A DNA stretch of 64,000 bases, taken from NCBI GenBank assembly GCA_051453625.1, contig JBOZIK010000001.1:211672269-211736268 (forward strand), read 5' to 3'. The position numbers and the translations under genes were made by a program. The DNA is from Welwitschia mirabilis. Taxonomy: Eukaryota; Gnetophyta; Gnetopsida; Welwitschiales. Shown here piece after piece: positions 1 through 11,596 of the stretch; the stretch's first letter is position 1, and each line of letters opens with the position of its first letter. The notes beneath the pieces were generated by a model that saw only the letters and a program-made list of their open reading frames with translations, was not told the origin of the DNA and did no database searches.

Positions 1-640
1 GATCATAGTTAATGGTCTTTCCTTCAAATCATAAGTAAAAAGATATTTTATCTTTTCAAAGCTAAGTCAAAATTTTTTGACTTTTTTTCTGTTTCATTAA
101 CTTATCTTTTGAATGTTTTAGTTCTTTGTTAAGATTTGTATGCACTTAGAGATCTCTAATTTGGAAACCAAAAAAAAAAGGTGGTGGATTTTATTCTTTT
201 ATGGTGCTTCCTTGCTTTAAAGCATTTATGGGAATGATATTAATTTCTTTATTAAGGCAATAAGCCAATGACCCCTTTCATATGCTATGGATACAAAAAG
301 ATAAAAAATAATGAGAGTAAGAAATACAAGAAAAATCTTGAAGCTCTTTAGCATATATTTTTTATAATCTTTTCTATTGGATTTAATTAATTGTATCAAG
401 GCTATGGACACCTGCTAGCAATGCAGATCTAATAATTCATTTATGATACATTAATATACATTAGTGCTATAGATCTATGCTAGTAATGTAGCACTAAATC
501 TTTCTTGTACAACATATTAAATCTATTATAAGGAGGTATCACAACATTGAATGCTCAATATGATTAAATGCTTGAAACTTGGATGCCCATAAAAGAAGAA
601 GAGAAAGGAATGAAATTAAGGTGGGATTTTAGAAAGCTTA
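1..640 (+). repeat. Gypsy-type element, region between pol and the extra ORF (copy A)
   Basis: No open frame survives. The stretch matches 57200-57660 in the same order and spacing: a TTTAAAGC(A/T)TTT block, a block reading A-Y/H-x-R-G-x-W-x-x-x-L-I-K on the minus strand, an ATTAATT(G/A) block followed by 'ggctatg', then 'ACATTGAATxCTCAATxTGATT'-like sequence near 545-565. In copy B it lies downstream of a Gypsy gag-protease, so I infer that both copies are the non-coding tract after the integrase of one LTR-retrotransposon family. The similarity was found by eye and is moderate; an alignment would fix its limits. Confidence 0.5.
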
Positions 641-1489
641 TGTTTTCTTGTTTTAACAATTAAATTTGACATTCTTTGATTATTTATGATTTTTCAAGGA
701 TTTACTAACTTAGACTTTTCTTTGTCTTGGTAAAGGATTCATCCAAATTATGTAAATAAATAAAGATCATTAAATTGTGTTTTTATCTTGTCTCATTTAT
801 TCCTATGATGCATAATAGAGTTTTGAATTTCATTCATCCACTCCATCACATTTTCACTCACTTATATTATCCATTCTAAGCCACAATCCTTTAATTTTTT
901 CTTCTATGAAAAGTACACCAATAAATACATTATGTTTTCTATAATTTAGCCCTCTATCCATGTCTAAATATAAGGAAAAATCAATCTAGATCATTTATAA
1001 GGTCTTATCATCCAATGACCCTCATTTTATCCATTTTCTATAAAAATCTATGATTTTCAATCTAGTTGCACTAATGACTCATTTTTCTTGCAACCACAGC
1101 ACTAGTGCAATGCTTTTCCAATTTGCTCAAGCTGCATCTCAGAGTTATACTAGCTTTGCTACCTAACGTCATTGGCACCACCATCTATTTGTATTTTCAC
1201 ATGTCTAATTTTCTTTTGTAGTGTTGTTTAGGTTTTCTTTTGTTTTTTAGATCATTGATAAGATCAGTTTCATTCTATAAGTCCATCTGTTCTTCTTTTA
1301 CTTCATTTTTTACCTTCTTAACTTTCATTTCTATTTTTCTTTCATTTTTCATTCCTTTTTCTTTATTCTATTCTATTCTTCTAGTCCATCATGAGTGAAA
1401 GAGTAAACCCCTTTTTGGAGGAAGGTATCTTCACATCATTCCTTGTCTTATTTATACTCTTTTACCTTGACAAGACTCAAGTAAGGAAT
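641..1489. other. AT-rich stretch, nothing recognised
   Basis: Every frame is closed by stops at short intervals. Polypyrimidine runs occur around 1290-1380. It is probably non-coding sequence internal to the flanking Gypsy-type element, because an eroded element reading frame follows it on the plus strand and an LTR follows that. Confidence 0.4.
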
Positions 1490-2125
1490 TGGAACTATTT
1501 TCTTAAAATGGATGGTATCTTTTACTTTTCAAATTTATTTTGAAGTTTTACAAGAATGCAATAATTGATGAAGATGATCCTTGGATGACACCCTTTATTT
1601 ATTATTTCTTTCAATGATGTAGAAGCTTGGTTAGGAGTGGAGCATCATGATAATTTATGTTACATGCTTAACAAATCTTTTAGCTATTATTGTGACATTG
1701 TTAATGTTGATTAGACACCTAATAGAGAAGGAGCCCTACCTTACAAAGACCTCTATAAAAACCGACTTGCACTTTTTAGGTTCATTATTCAAAATGTTTT
1801 ATCCACTTCTCATGTAATTGATGCCTATAGTAGTCACCTTGATATGAGTAGGATTATCTAAGATATTATCTAAGATAGAAAACCCTTTGATATTTTCAAA
1901 TGCTTCTTTACCACTATAGCTAACAATATAGGCCATAAGAGTAATCTTCCTCTCCCTTGCTTAGTTTTAGACCTGAGATACAATGCCTTAGCTCACACCT
2001 TAGACTTTGAGGTATGGGATAGAACCTTCATTGAAACCATTAACCCTAGGAAAATTACTAAACTTGGAAAGTACAAGAAATAGGATTGGATTCCTATGGG
2101 TCTTTAAGAAATTCAAGAAGAAGAA
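1490..2125 (+). pseudogene. Eroded extra ORF of a Gypsy-type retrotransposon
   Basis: Plus-strand frames with several stops and frame changes can be read as one decayed protein of about 200 residues. Readable patches include 'DVEAWLGVEHHD' (about 1617-1650), 'LFRFIIQNVLSTSHVIDAY' (about 1770-1828) and 'NIGHKSNLPLPCLVLDLRY' (about 1926-1980). The pattern, a short helix-rich domain with an R-F-I-x-x-N-V-L segment followed by a 'DxFxxFxxxxxxxxxNLPxxxxxH'-like segment, resembles the additional ORF that many plant Gypsy elements (Athila/Tat group) carry between pol and the 3' LTR. Position and orientation fit: an LTR begins 1.2 kb downstream. The family assignment is from memory and weak; that it is a broken retroelement frame is more secure. 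Confidence 0.45.
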
Positions 2126-3325
2126 TAAATAACTCCTTCTTCCTTTCATTTTCCTCCTTTTTCATACTCTCTGCCCATCACAAGAAGAAAGGGAAAGGAT
2201 CCTACGTGTAAAACCTCTCAGATCCTTTATTCTCCAACTGCTTCTGCTTTTTCTTCTACCACTAATAGACATTCCTTTATTACTTCAAGTGATACTTTTT
2301 TAGAAGAAGTCCCTAAATATTAAAGGACTTGTGTTAAAAAATAGATTGCAAAGAAACAAAAATAGATATTTAATAAGTAAGAAGAAATGGATGAGAAAAT
2401 AGAAAGATTAGTTTTTAATAGAAGATTCATGGGCTAAATTATTCTCACCTTCTCTCTCTTACCATTCTTCATCTATATTTTTTGATTACAATAGTTACAT
2501 TGTACTTGCATCTTACTTTATTGTAATATATTTTGAGTTTAAAAGAAAATAAATGTGAAGTTCTATTTTTAAAAAACTAGATTCTATTCTAAACTATTGC
2601 AAAACTTCAAATGCTTTAATTTGGCTGTTAGGATCTAAAACATAAGGATGAATACCTAACTCTTAACAAAGTCAGCACTGTCGACATCCATAATAAGCCT
2701 TGCTACTTAATTTGCACAAATAGGTTCCATTGTTTATAGACGTTCTTGATTACATTTACTGTGTTTTTAAAACTCGAGTCTCTATTAAAAAGTTACAGAA
2801 ACTGATTAATTTAGATTCCTGCTTTACATTTTCATTTCAAAATTATCACATTCACTCCTCATTTTCCATCAAGTTTTAGCAATTTTTGAATTTAAGACAT
2901 TATAACTAAAGTTTTATCTTTTATCTTTTAGTTTTCATTTACATTAGTTTGCATTATATCTTTCCTAGCTTAGTCATGTGTTACACATTTTTCTTTCTAA
3001 TAATTTCCTTTTCTAACTTTTTTTAGATCACATTAGCACATGCATCATTCATTCCTCATTTTTTTAACATTCAACTTTTCATCTTTTAAACTTTAAAGAC
3101 AAAATTCATCTTTGGTTGGAGGAGTGATATTTTCACTTAAAGTACTTAATTTTCATGCTTTATCTTTTACTTAAAATATAATTTCAAAGTATATTGGCTA
3201 ATTTTTCCCAAAGAACCCTTCATCTTTTCATACTTATTTGAATTGATTTGCAATTTTTATCATGTTATCCAATTTTTTTAAATATGTTTTTGCTACAGGA
3301 TTAGAAAAAGATTAGTTGGAGAGTA
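2126..3325. other. Non-coding tract before an LTR; purine-rich end
   Basis: No frame stays open. The last ~25 bases (3300-3325) are purine-rich (TTAGAAAAAGATTAGTTGGAG) and end at the inferred LTR start, which is where a polypurine tract of a plus-strand LTR-retrotransposon would sit. The rest is AT-rich with no recognised feature. Confidence 0.4.
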
Positions 3326-3790
3326 TGATAACACTCAAAAATTAACATCCATATCAAGGAATTAAGGACTTGTTTTCAAGTTTAATTAATCAGCATAGGG
3401 ATTTTATGCATTTCTTTCACTTAAGATCATGAAATATTATTTTACTGCTAATATGCCTAAACACTATCATTTTCTAGGATAAATATTACATCATGAGCAT
3501 CATGATAGGAGATGGAGCTATGCTAAGCATAATTAGTAGTGGCGTTGATCCTAGAAATTGCAGTGCTTGATTCTTGGAGTAAAACTGTACCATTCTTACT
3601 TTCATGAGTTCTCTTAACACAAGCAATTCATTCCCATCATTTTTAAAAATAGAAGATGAATGAGGAATATTTTTTAAGAATAAGCCCTCAATTTGGCCCA
3701 TGACTAAAGAATTATGTTATGTACTTTGTGCATTCTCTAGAATAATCCCATTAGGCCTTATAAATCCTAATTGAAAATCCTAATTCAGGC

Positions 3791-3798
3791 ATATAAAT
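3791..3798 (+). promoter_or_regulatory. TATA-like box of the LTR promoter
   Basis: ATATAAAT sits about 465 bases inside the LTR in a locally less AT-uniform context (AGGC before, ACCC after), as expected for an LTR U3 promoter. Only sequence resemblance supports it. Confidence 0.35.
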
Positions 3799-4561
3799 AC
3801 CCTTTCTTGATTCATTTGAAGAGAGTTAATTTTATTCTAATATTTCAAGGAGATTGGAGATTTAATCATGAGTTATTTCTAAGCCTCCCATATGTATTGG
3901 CTAGGTACCAAGCTAGCATGATGCTTCTTAGTTTAGCATGAGTACATTTATAGATTATATGATTTACTTAATCTAATAATAAAGCACTACATATTCTTGG
4001 TGCATTATTTTGATATCAAATTATGAATGTCATACTTGCTATATTTAGGATTGGTTGAGTCATGCTTTTACTTAAAGATCTAATTTGGTGATGTTCCTTT
4101 ACATTCTAGCTTGCATAACCTAAAATTTTATGTGATGGATTTTGGGAAAATCACATTTTTTATGCTTGTTTTATTCTTATTGTGAAGGCTAGGTCACTTG
4201 ATTATATTGTCCTCATGTCTATGATGGATGAGATTATGCCATTGTGCGTAAGCTTGGAGTAAATGAAATACTCATGATCATAGTGGATTATATCATTGTG
4301 AATGAGTTGGAAGTAAAGATACATGCTTTCATTCTAAGTACTTATGATTTTTCATGAAGTTATTATGTTAATTTGAATGCTATGTTCCATTCCTAAATCT
4401 CTGACATCATTTCACTCTCTACTACTCTCTACCATTATGCTTCTTTCACCAATATCTTTCAATATCTATCTTTGAGGAAGAATGACATTGGGACTATACT
4501 ACAAACAGAAGTCCCATTTTTAGTTAAAGTTGGATTTATTCACATGAAATTTGTATCCCTA

Positions 4562-4661
4562 NNNNNNNNNNNNNNNNNNNNNNNNNNNNNNNNNNNNNNN
4601 NNNNNNNNNNNNNNNNNNNNNNNNNNNNNNNNNNNNNNNNNNNNNNNNNNNNNNNNNNNNN
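4562..4661. other. Assembly gap, 100 N
   Basis: A run of exactly 100 N, the usual placeholder for a gap of unknown size. It lies inside an LTR, next to a segment repeated at 51310, so repeat collapse is the likely cause. Confidence 0.95.
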
Positions 4662-4737
4662 TTAAAATTGATATCAAAATGTTTTACATAGTTTAGAAAC
4701 CCTATTAATTAAAGCTTATAAAATGTGGGTTATAATA

Positions 4738-5800
4738 GAAAGTAAGAATGAAAACACCTAAGATCCATCAAACAAAATGACTATGACCCAAAAGTAAATT
4801 CAGGAAACTTACTTGAACAAATGAAAATACTTAATAATGTAGTTTCATTCAAGAATTAAAAGTACAATATTAATTATAACTCAAAATAAAGGATGAGCAA
4901 CTATTATTTTATGAAAAAGAAGGAACTACACTATATTAAATAAAAAAAGCAAAACTGATATAGATTTTTCAAAGCTAGCCTTGAAGCTAGCCTGCTCCCA
5001 AAGGAAGATCTTAGAAAGACATGTCAACACACAATGCTCTAAAGTTTTTAACTATTTTCACTTATAAATAAGAGCACTTGGATCTTTTTATAGGCTAAAA
5101 CAGGGTTAGGGTCCTCGATTAGGATTTCCAAATTATAATTGGAAATTTGGCACTTTTAAAGCAGTAGATTTTGTTAGTGTGTGATGTTATAACTAACCCA
5201 TAAGTTGAAATTGATTGCTTTTCCAAGATGACTCTAGAACGTAGATTTCGAGGTATTCTGCTCTGGAATAGCAACATCAATGTTTTTAGTTAAAATGCTT
5301 TCAAATTTGGATATGTCATTCAAAATAAAGCAAATCACCTGAAATTATCACAGGGAAATGCTTAAGTTCATAAATTATGTTTAAAATGGTAGAAGACATA
5401 ATTTTATGATAAAACGACTAATTTAGTATCTCCTCCTAAGCTAAATTGGTCAAATATAGTTGGCGTGAATGTCAATTTTTAGATGTTACTAGTCTTTCTA
5501 TATTATAACTTTGTTACTATGTATACTCTGCTTTTCCATACAAATGCTACTCAAAAAAATAAAAGGATATAGTTAAGATGGAGTGCAACACTATCATAAT
5601 TTGATATCATGTTTTTGTGCCTTCTCAAGTTCTAGTATATGTTTTATTATTTGTATATCTAGTATTTATTTGTTTAGAACATAGCTTAGAAAAACAATTC
5701 TCTCTAGAAGGTAAGAGAGCATGTTTAATTTTAGTCCATACTTATTAATTCAACTGGAAAACTAGGTTGTCAGAAGAATGCATAGGAGGCTTAATCAAAA
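4738..5800. other. AT-rich stretch, nothing recognised
   Basis: There is no coding frame. A TATAAATAAGAG motif near 5064 and a nearby 'TTTATAGGC' could belong to another LTR, but I found no boundaries, primer site or partner copy. Confidence 0.3.
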
Positions 5801-5834
5801 AAGGTAAAACCAAAGAGTTATGTGACATTTTCCT

Positions 5835-6244
5835 TTGAAAAAAAATGAAATAATTATTATCCATGAAGAACTTAACAATTGTGGTTTTAAAAACCAACAG
5901 TTAAAAAAGAAACTAAATGAAGTTTATTCCTTTATGTGGAATCTAAAATATTCTAATTCGAAATATGCCCTAAATATTAGTGTTTTACATGATGTTGAAT
6001 ATAAATTTTTGCTTGAAGATAGACTAACATTAAAGTTTAAGATAAATAAAAAGGATTTGGAGCTCCATTCATTTTAAACACTCTTAAAGCATCAGAGAGT
6101 GACTTGTCAAAAATTAAATGAAAGGTATAATCACTTGAAAACTTTATTGGTTGAGAACCAGCAAAAAGAAGAAGAGATTAAAAAAATAAGCTATACAATT
6201 CAAAACTTAAATGATCATATGAAGGGAAGAGATAAGAATATATA
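5835..6244 (+). pseudogene. Broken coiled-coil-like reading frame, unknown
   Basis: An 80-codon frame (5835-6077) runs into a stop. After a shift, the next frame continues with the same character to about 6244 (for example 'LVENQQKEEEIKKI' near 6150). Lys, Glu, Asn and Leu dominate and spacing is heptad-like, so a coiled coil is plausible. I do not recognise a family. It may be part of a retroelement gag or a captured host fragment. No promoter or splice signals stand out. Confidence 0.3.
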
Positions 6245-6880
6245 GGCATATCACAAGATAACATTAGTTTTTGAATTTACTAACTTCTATGACAAATCTA
6301 CTTCACTCGCTGATCATTTTGAAATTTGATGATGATATTTTTTTGAATTTATTTAAATTTTTTATACATATTTAGAGGATGATTTTAAATAGACCATGGA
6401 GGAGAAGAAAGAGTATTACTAATGCTTATGCTAGTCATAATTAAATAAGATGATGTTTTCCTTTTTTCTTTAATTGGAATACTTTATATACATTCATTTT
6501 GTTATTTTTGGGAGATGGTGAATGTACATGATCTTAAATTAGATGTAGGTATTCTATTCAATATACAATATAATTATGTTTATTTTTTATGAATACTCAC
6601 TCAAATTGAATCATAAGCTTGTCTCCCTTGTGTCTAAGATTTTAAAGCTAGCTATAGGTTCTTTGATAATTTTATTTTCATGTTTAACTTTAAACCATAT
6701 AAATGAAACTAATAGCATTTTTATCTTATGATTTGAATTATATATAATATCATCATCTTTAATATTTTCTTTAAGAATTGTGGTTTAAATTTTATAATTA
6801 ATAGTTTCTTATGTGTTTGGATTTTTTTTTTCTTTTTTTTTGATTTGTTTTGGTTCTTTGAAATGGTCCAATGTTATTTT
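6245..6880. other. AT-rich stretch with poly-T runs
   Basis: Nothing coding. Several T-runs (about 6825-6845, 6880-6890) appear, and no element ends were recognised. Confidence 0.3.
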
Positions 6881-9300
6881 TATTTTTTTTTACTACCACT
6901 TTTGACCCTCTTTCTAATAGGGCTTACATGATTTCGGCCTTTAAAGCAATTTTAATGTCTAATGGATGATAGATATGATTGATTCATTTTCCACTATCTA
7001 CCATCTACTTGGCAATAAAGTAAAGGAAATGTATGAATCAATAACATGGAATCCAATTTTAAACTCATGATTTTAAATGTTGAAATTAAGATGTATACCT
7101 AAGTAGCCTCTTTCTTTATCAACAAAACCTCTAGATAATTAATGAAATTTTAGACATTATTTTTATCATGTAAATTCATTTTTTAAGGGCTTCTAATGTT
7201 AAAACATTAATCTCAGTGTTGATATCAATGAATATCTATTTAATTGAAAACCCTCTAATGTAGCTAGTAATGTAAATAGCATCTCTAGTTAGAATTTTAT
7301 TAGGAATTGATTTCACTTCAAAGTCATAAAATGAGATAGATAAATTCAATTTAATATCAAATTACAACTTTCCTAAAAAGGATGAAAATCTATGATGTAT
7401 TTTTTTACAGAATATTGATGAATGCTTTTTAATATTTGGTTCTAGTAATGAATATAGTGAATTTTCATTTTTAGGTGTACATGCAATCAATGTTTAATTT
7501 GTTCAACTAAGATGTTATTTATTTTCTAGTCATTATTGATGAGGTCAACTAGTATTATTACAAATGATGTCAAGTTGCTTTGTGATTGAGTTATTTTCTA
7601 ATTTTTCTTTTCTTGGTTTCCACCACTAATTTTTTAAGTAATTATTGATTTCTCTCTATTAGATTCTTCTTTTTCATTTGTATCTAATAATAATAAACAC
7701 GTTTATATGAAAAGGCTTTTTTTTCTCTCTTTTTTACTTCCCTTTTATTTTGACAATATGGTTAATATCCATAATGGCATTTTAAATATTATTATTGTTC
7801 AATATGGATTCATGAATTTTTCTAAATTTCTCATTCATAGTGTTGTCAATTTCATACTCTATTTTATTTTTAAGGATATCTTGTACAATATGATTCATAT
7901 TCATGTAGTTTTAGTTATGTCCTCATACATTATGATATTGGCAAAATAGAACCTCATGATATCACTTTGGTTTTAGTGTAGTAGGATCACATTGTTTCTA
8001 AGAAGGTAATGTTTGCTTCCTTTAGTAGAATGATTTTCAATGTTTCTACTATATAATTGTCAATTTTGGTGAATTTTCTTTTAGGTACATCTCAATTTAT
8101 ATAATTAAGATTGGTTTTAATGATCTTGTCTCTAATTTGGAAAAATGGCAAGTTTTTTTTTCCCTTTTTTTTTCCCTTAAATGAAGTAGCTTCATTAAAG
8201 TTTTGTTAATTTTGTCATACCAATGAAATCAAGTTCATGTTATTAGATGTCTTTTGTCCCATAATTATGATTTTTCTTTTGTCTTAATTGCCATTGTTGG
8301 ATTTTTTTTCTTTTTTTAGCACACATTTTTCTTCTTTAACACATTCTATTCTCTTTATCAAATCCATAGCTTGTTAAACATTTTGAATTCCTACACTTAT
8401 ATTTTTAGATATAAATGTTAAACAATATTTTACAAAGAGATACCCTTGCCTTTATTTAATATTACATCTTCCAATTATAGATTTGTGAATTTTCAATGTT
8501 GTGTATATTGTGTAATATCATCTTTAGTTTTTTTATGTAGGTTAGCTTGATATTTTGGAGAGATGTTATGGCTTATGTTAATAACATACTACTTTAGAAA
8601 AGTTTTAGACATCTTCCTAAGGCTTTTAATCAAATGGATATGATATCACATATTTCTACAATGGTAGTCAAGCAATGGTGTTTCTATATCAAAATATATT
8701 CTATGTAAGCTATGAGTATATCTAAAGTCTCAAATGTGTATTTTTAGATCTCTTATAACTATAAAACTATCAGATTTTAGTATTTTAGATGGTGTAAGCT
8801 CTCTTTTGAGAGCAAGAGGATGCATTGGAGGATAAATAATGCATTTTTGCCAACATTATTTTCATAGGTAACTTTTTCTATGGAATCAATGGCTTTATAG
8901 ATTGCTTGAAAATTCATGGAATTATTAGCTAAAGGATTTCTAACATCATTTCCGCTTAATATGCATCCTTCTATGGTTCATATTTCTTTCATTAGTTGTC
9001 TTATTTTTCCTTTTTCTATTATATAGATTTTGGTATTTCTTAATCAGTGATGCCCTTTTTTTTCAAAGAGTTCTTTGAAAGCTTTAATGTTAACTTTGTT
9101 TTCCTCTTCAAACTTTTGTCTTCCTCATCAATGCCTACAACTTTATCATTGTCTACAAACCCTTCTTTATTTTCTTTAGGTATAAATCCTTACTATTGAG
9201 GTTTAAAGTAGCATAAGCTTCTAGCACCTTTTCATTACTCATATGCATTTAAAGGATTTTTTAACCATAGCTTGTCATAAACGTTTTTAGAAATAGGTTA
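6880..9300 (-). mobile_element. Gypsy-type gag-protease remnant
   Basis: Read on the minus strand, stop-riddled frames give a decayed retroelement polyprotein. A retropepsin-like part lies at about 6930-7340: 'FIDINTEINVLTLEAL' occupies the place of the D-(T/S)-G-A active-site segment, with Gly replaced, so the enzyme would be dead. It is followed by 'GFHVIDSYISFTLL', which matches the later protease segment of the F-H-V-I-D-x-x-x-S-Y type in plant Gypsy elements. Upstream on that strand, to about 9300, are short gag-like pieces rich in Lys and Glu. The plus-strand hydrophobic frame at 7707-7949 is the antisense shadow of this stretch. Reverse transcriptase was not found further along, so the copy is truncated. 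Confidence 0.5.
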
Positions 9301-9900
9301 ATTTCTAGTGACTAGTGGTTTTCAACCATTACTATATCTCTAAAGAAGAATTTTCAACAAAAGGAAAATGTTGCGGGATTTGTTTTAATAGGGAATAATG
9401 ATTGTTGAAAAATACAAGAAAGAGGATACAAATTTTTGAAATTTCAAAACGTAAAAAACAAAAAAGAAAAAAATAATTAGACTTTAAAGAAAATGAAAAA
9501 TTTCAAAACCTATAATAAAGTATTTAATGGTTCTATTAAGCATGCCAATTTCGTGGCTGTCAATTTTGATCACTTAATTCTTTCTAATGTTTGTGAATAA
9601 CAAAGGAATTAATCCAAAATTAATACTTATTCTTAATTGAATATGACTTTCATGGAATTTATTTAAAAAGAAATGCTTCAATAAAGGTTAAAAATCCAAA
9701 AAAGATAAAACAACTCATAAAAGATAATTGTAGGCAATCAAGAAGAGCTTTATTAATGGTTTTTACTATTTACAAAACAATTCTTTTGAATGTTGTCACA
9801 AATTTAATGATTTTTAACAACTTTTTTAGACTTTTACTCTTTGATAGCTTCGAGGATAATGATATATAACTAATAATGTGATAAAACATATATAAGAGAA
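9301..9900. other. AT-rich stretch, nothing recognised
   Basis: No frame stays open and no repeat was matched. It lies between two minus-strand retroelement remnants. Confidence 0.3.
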
Positions 9901-10560
9901 TATTTGCTCATTACCTTCCTCTTGTAGCTCTTTGTAAATGTTTCTTCACATTAGCTTTAGTCTCCAAAAAGTTAGGTAGTGAGGGACATGTGATAGGTTT
10001 CTTACTATTTTGATCTAAACTATTAGTTGTTAATAATATCTTGGATTCACAATTAAAGACAAATAGATAGATAGATTAATAAATTGACAAATTTGACAAA
10101 GTGTCATATTTATAGATTATAGGTGACAAATACACTTATTGATTAACAGACAATTGACATGTTTAATAGATCAAAGACATAGGGAAAGCTCCAAGAAAGA
10201 AGTGAGATAGGGGAACTAGAAACAATTTTGTGATAAAGTACAAGCTTAGTAAATTTCCTTCATTAATGAAATATAAATAATAAACAATAGAGGATTTGAT
10301 CATATCCATGCAAGATGGATCAAATTCCAAAGTACAAAACAAACCATAACAAACTCATACAAGTGGTACATAGGCATACCATAGTGCCATTATTGGAAAA
10401 CAACAATACATATTATATTCTTGAAACTCTTCCTTCATGTTAAGACTAGATCTTGCAAAGTCTTCAGATTAATCTTATGAAACACTAACATCAAATGGAA
10501 CCATTCAACTAAGCACTAAGCAAAAGCACAAGCTAAGCACCAAGTTGAAGAAGAACAAAG
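9900..10560 (-). mobile_element. LTR-like end of the minus-strand Copia element
   Basis: About 110 bases (roughly 10215-10315) match 32590-32710: an 'AAGCTTA' block, then 'CATxAATGAAATATAAATAAT', then '(G/A)GGATTTGAT'. One copy lies beyond the gag end and the other beyond the gag start of the same minus-strand Copia remnant, so the two are probably its LTRs. The TATA-like TTTATATTTCAT on the minus strand fits an LTR promoter. Exact ends could not be fixed. Confidence 0.4.
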
Positions 10561-10958
10561 CCAAACACTAAGTCAAATTAGATTTAGAATCCATTATGTT
10601 CTTCATTGTTGTTTTCTTCTTCCTTTGGTTCATTCTCAATAGTTTCTATCATGAATGTAGATTGTTTTTGTTTATCATTAAGTAAGTCATAACATGATGT
10701 CAGTAGCTTATGGCTTTATTTTTCCTTCTTCTATAGTAGTAACAAATCTGAGCTTTTGTTCTAGTGAAGAACTTCCTTCTATTCTGTTTTAAAAATAAAG
10801 CACCACTTTGTTCAACTTGATTCAATTTTCTTACTAAATCAAGAAGTGTAGAAATTGTACTTTCAAGGAAGCATGATATCTTCTTCAATGTAAGTACAAT
10901 GTGTTCATATGATAACCAAAGACCAATCAATAGAATGGCTTTAGCATCATCATTAATC
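10560..10958 (-). pseudogene. Copia gag, C-terminal part (split by the CACTA insertion)
   Basis: On the minus strand, 10960-10700 reads through 'DDAKAILLIGLWLSYEHIVL', the classic Copia gag segment 'x-A-x-x-L-L-x-S-L-P-x-S-Y-E-H'. It is followed by 'NQVEQSGALF' and a Lys/Arg-rich tail leading into a degenerate zinc knuckle (C-Y-Y-Y, second Cys lost). Open reading resumes at about 10620-10690 with an acidic stretch ending in 'EPKEEENNNEE'. The frame breaks off exactly at the left end of the CACTA transposon. The N-terminal part lies at 25476-25900 on the same strand. The element is dead (stops, missing pol). Confidence 0.75.
10956..10958. repeat. Target site duplication ATC, left copy of the CACTA insertion
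   Basis: ATC precedes the left terminus at 10959 and ATC follows the right terminus at 25475. Three-base target duplications are characteristic of CACTA elements. Three bases alone would be weak, but with one copy removed the interrupted Copia gag frame continues across the junction without a shift. Confidence 0.75.
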
Positions 10959-11170
10959 AACTACTAGAAATATTGGCCTTATAGAGCTTTTTAAGGCATT
11001 TAGTTTAACATACACCTTAAATGAAGTTAAGGGAAAGTTATTTAAGGTGTTCGCTTAGATAAATGCCTTAAAATCACTTTGGAATTCCTTTCAACATGTT
11101 TGTTGTTTATGAAGTATTGTTAAGGCGCTTAAAACAAACGCCTTGAAAAGTACCTGAAAAGCAACTCAAA
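10959..11170 (+). repeat. CACTA left terminus and subterminal repeats
   Basis: The terminal repeat (10959-10976) is followed by several units of the type TTTAAGGCATTTAG / AAATGCCTTAAAA / TTAAGGCGCTTAAAAC / AACGCCTTGAAAAG in direct and inverted orientation. Such subterminal arrays are the transposase-binding regions in the En/Spm family. The first base of the terminus is A instead of C. Confidence 0.75.
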
Positions 11171-11596
11171 CTTAAAAACAAAATTAATTCGCGTATATCA
11201 AAACCCTCTTTTAACCGATTTTTCATTTGACATCAGGCATTTCTAGATTGTCTAGTACATCCTCGAGGTTGTTGGGGGCATCTCGCTATGCCTCTTGACT
11301 AATGTTACGGGGTTCTGGCATATGGGCGGTTGCTTTGGAATTTAGGGCTCTAAAATCAAAGCTGGAAAAATTTACAATCCTGCCCTTGATGCGTTACAGA
11401 GCGTTTGGAGAAGCTCTTCTATCTAGAGTGCGGTGAACAAAAAATCTTCTCAGAAGACTCTTATTCATGCTCCGAGGCTACTTCCTCCTTGTACTCCTCA
11501 CGCATAGACTCCAGTTTCGATCGTAAGCTAAAGCCGAAATAGAACTTTAATGGAGGATCCCTTGAGGTTAGAAGCATTGGAAGGATTTTAAAGCTG

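Larger units (their letters stand above)
3326..4737 (+). mobile_element. LTR of a Gypsy-type retrotransposon (probable 3' LTR)
   Basis: The stretch starts with TGATAACACTC just after a purine-rich tract. It contains a TATA-like promoter at 3791-3798 and ends with a 76-base segment (4662-4737) that recurs at 51310-51385 with three mismatches. The second copy ends GGTTATAACA, giving the expected TG...CA ends; this copy ends ...AATA, so one end base has drifted. No tRNA primer site follows, so I call it a 3' or solo LTR. A 100-base gap interrupts it. The minus-strand frame at 3486-3701 lies inside it and is not a gene. Confidence 0.55.

Noticed and set aside
7707-7949. Hydrophobic 80-residue plus-strand protein
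   Set aside because: AT-rich sequence gives Phe/Ile/Leu-rich frames by chance, and the minus strand here reads as Gypsy gag-protease.
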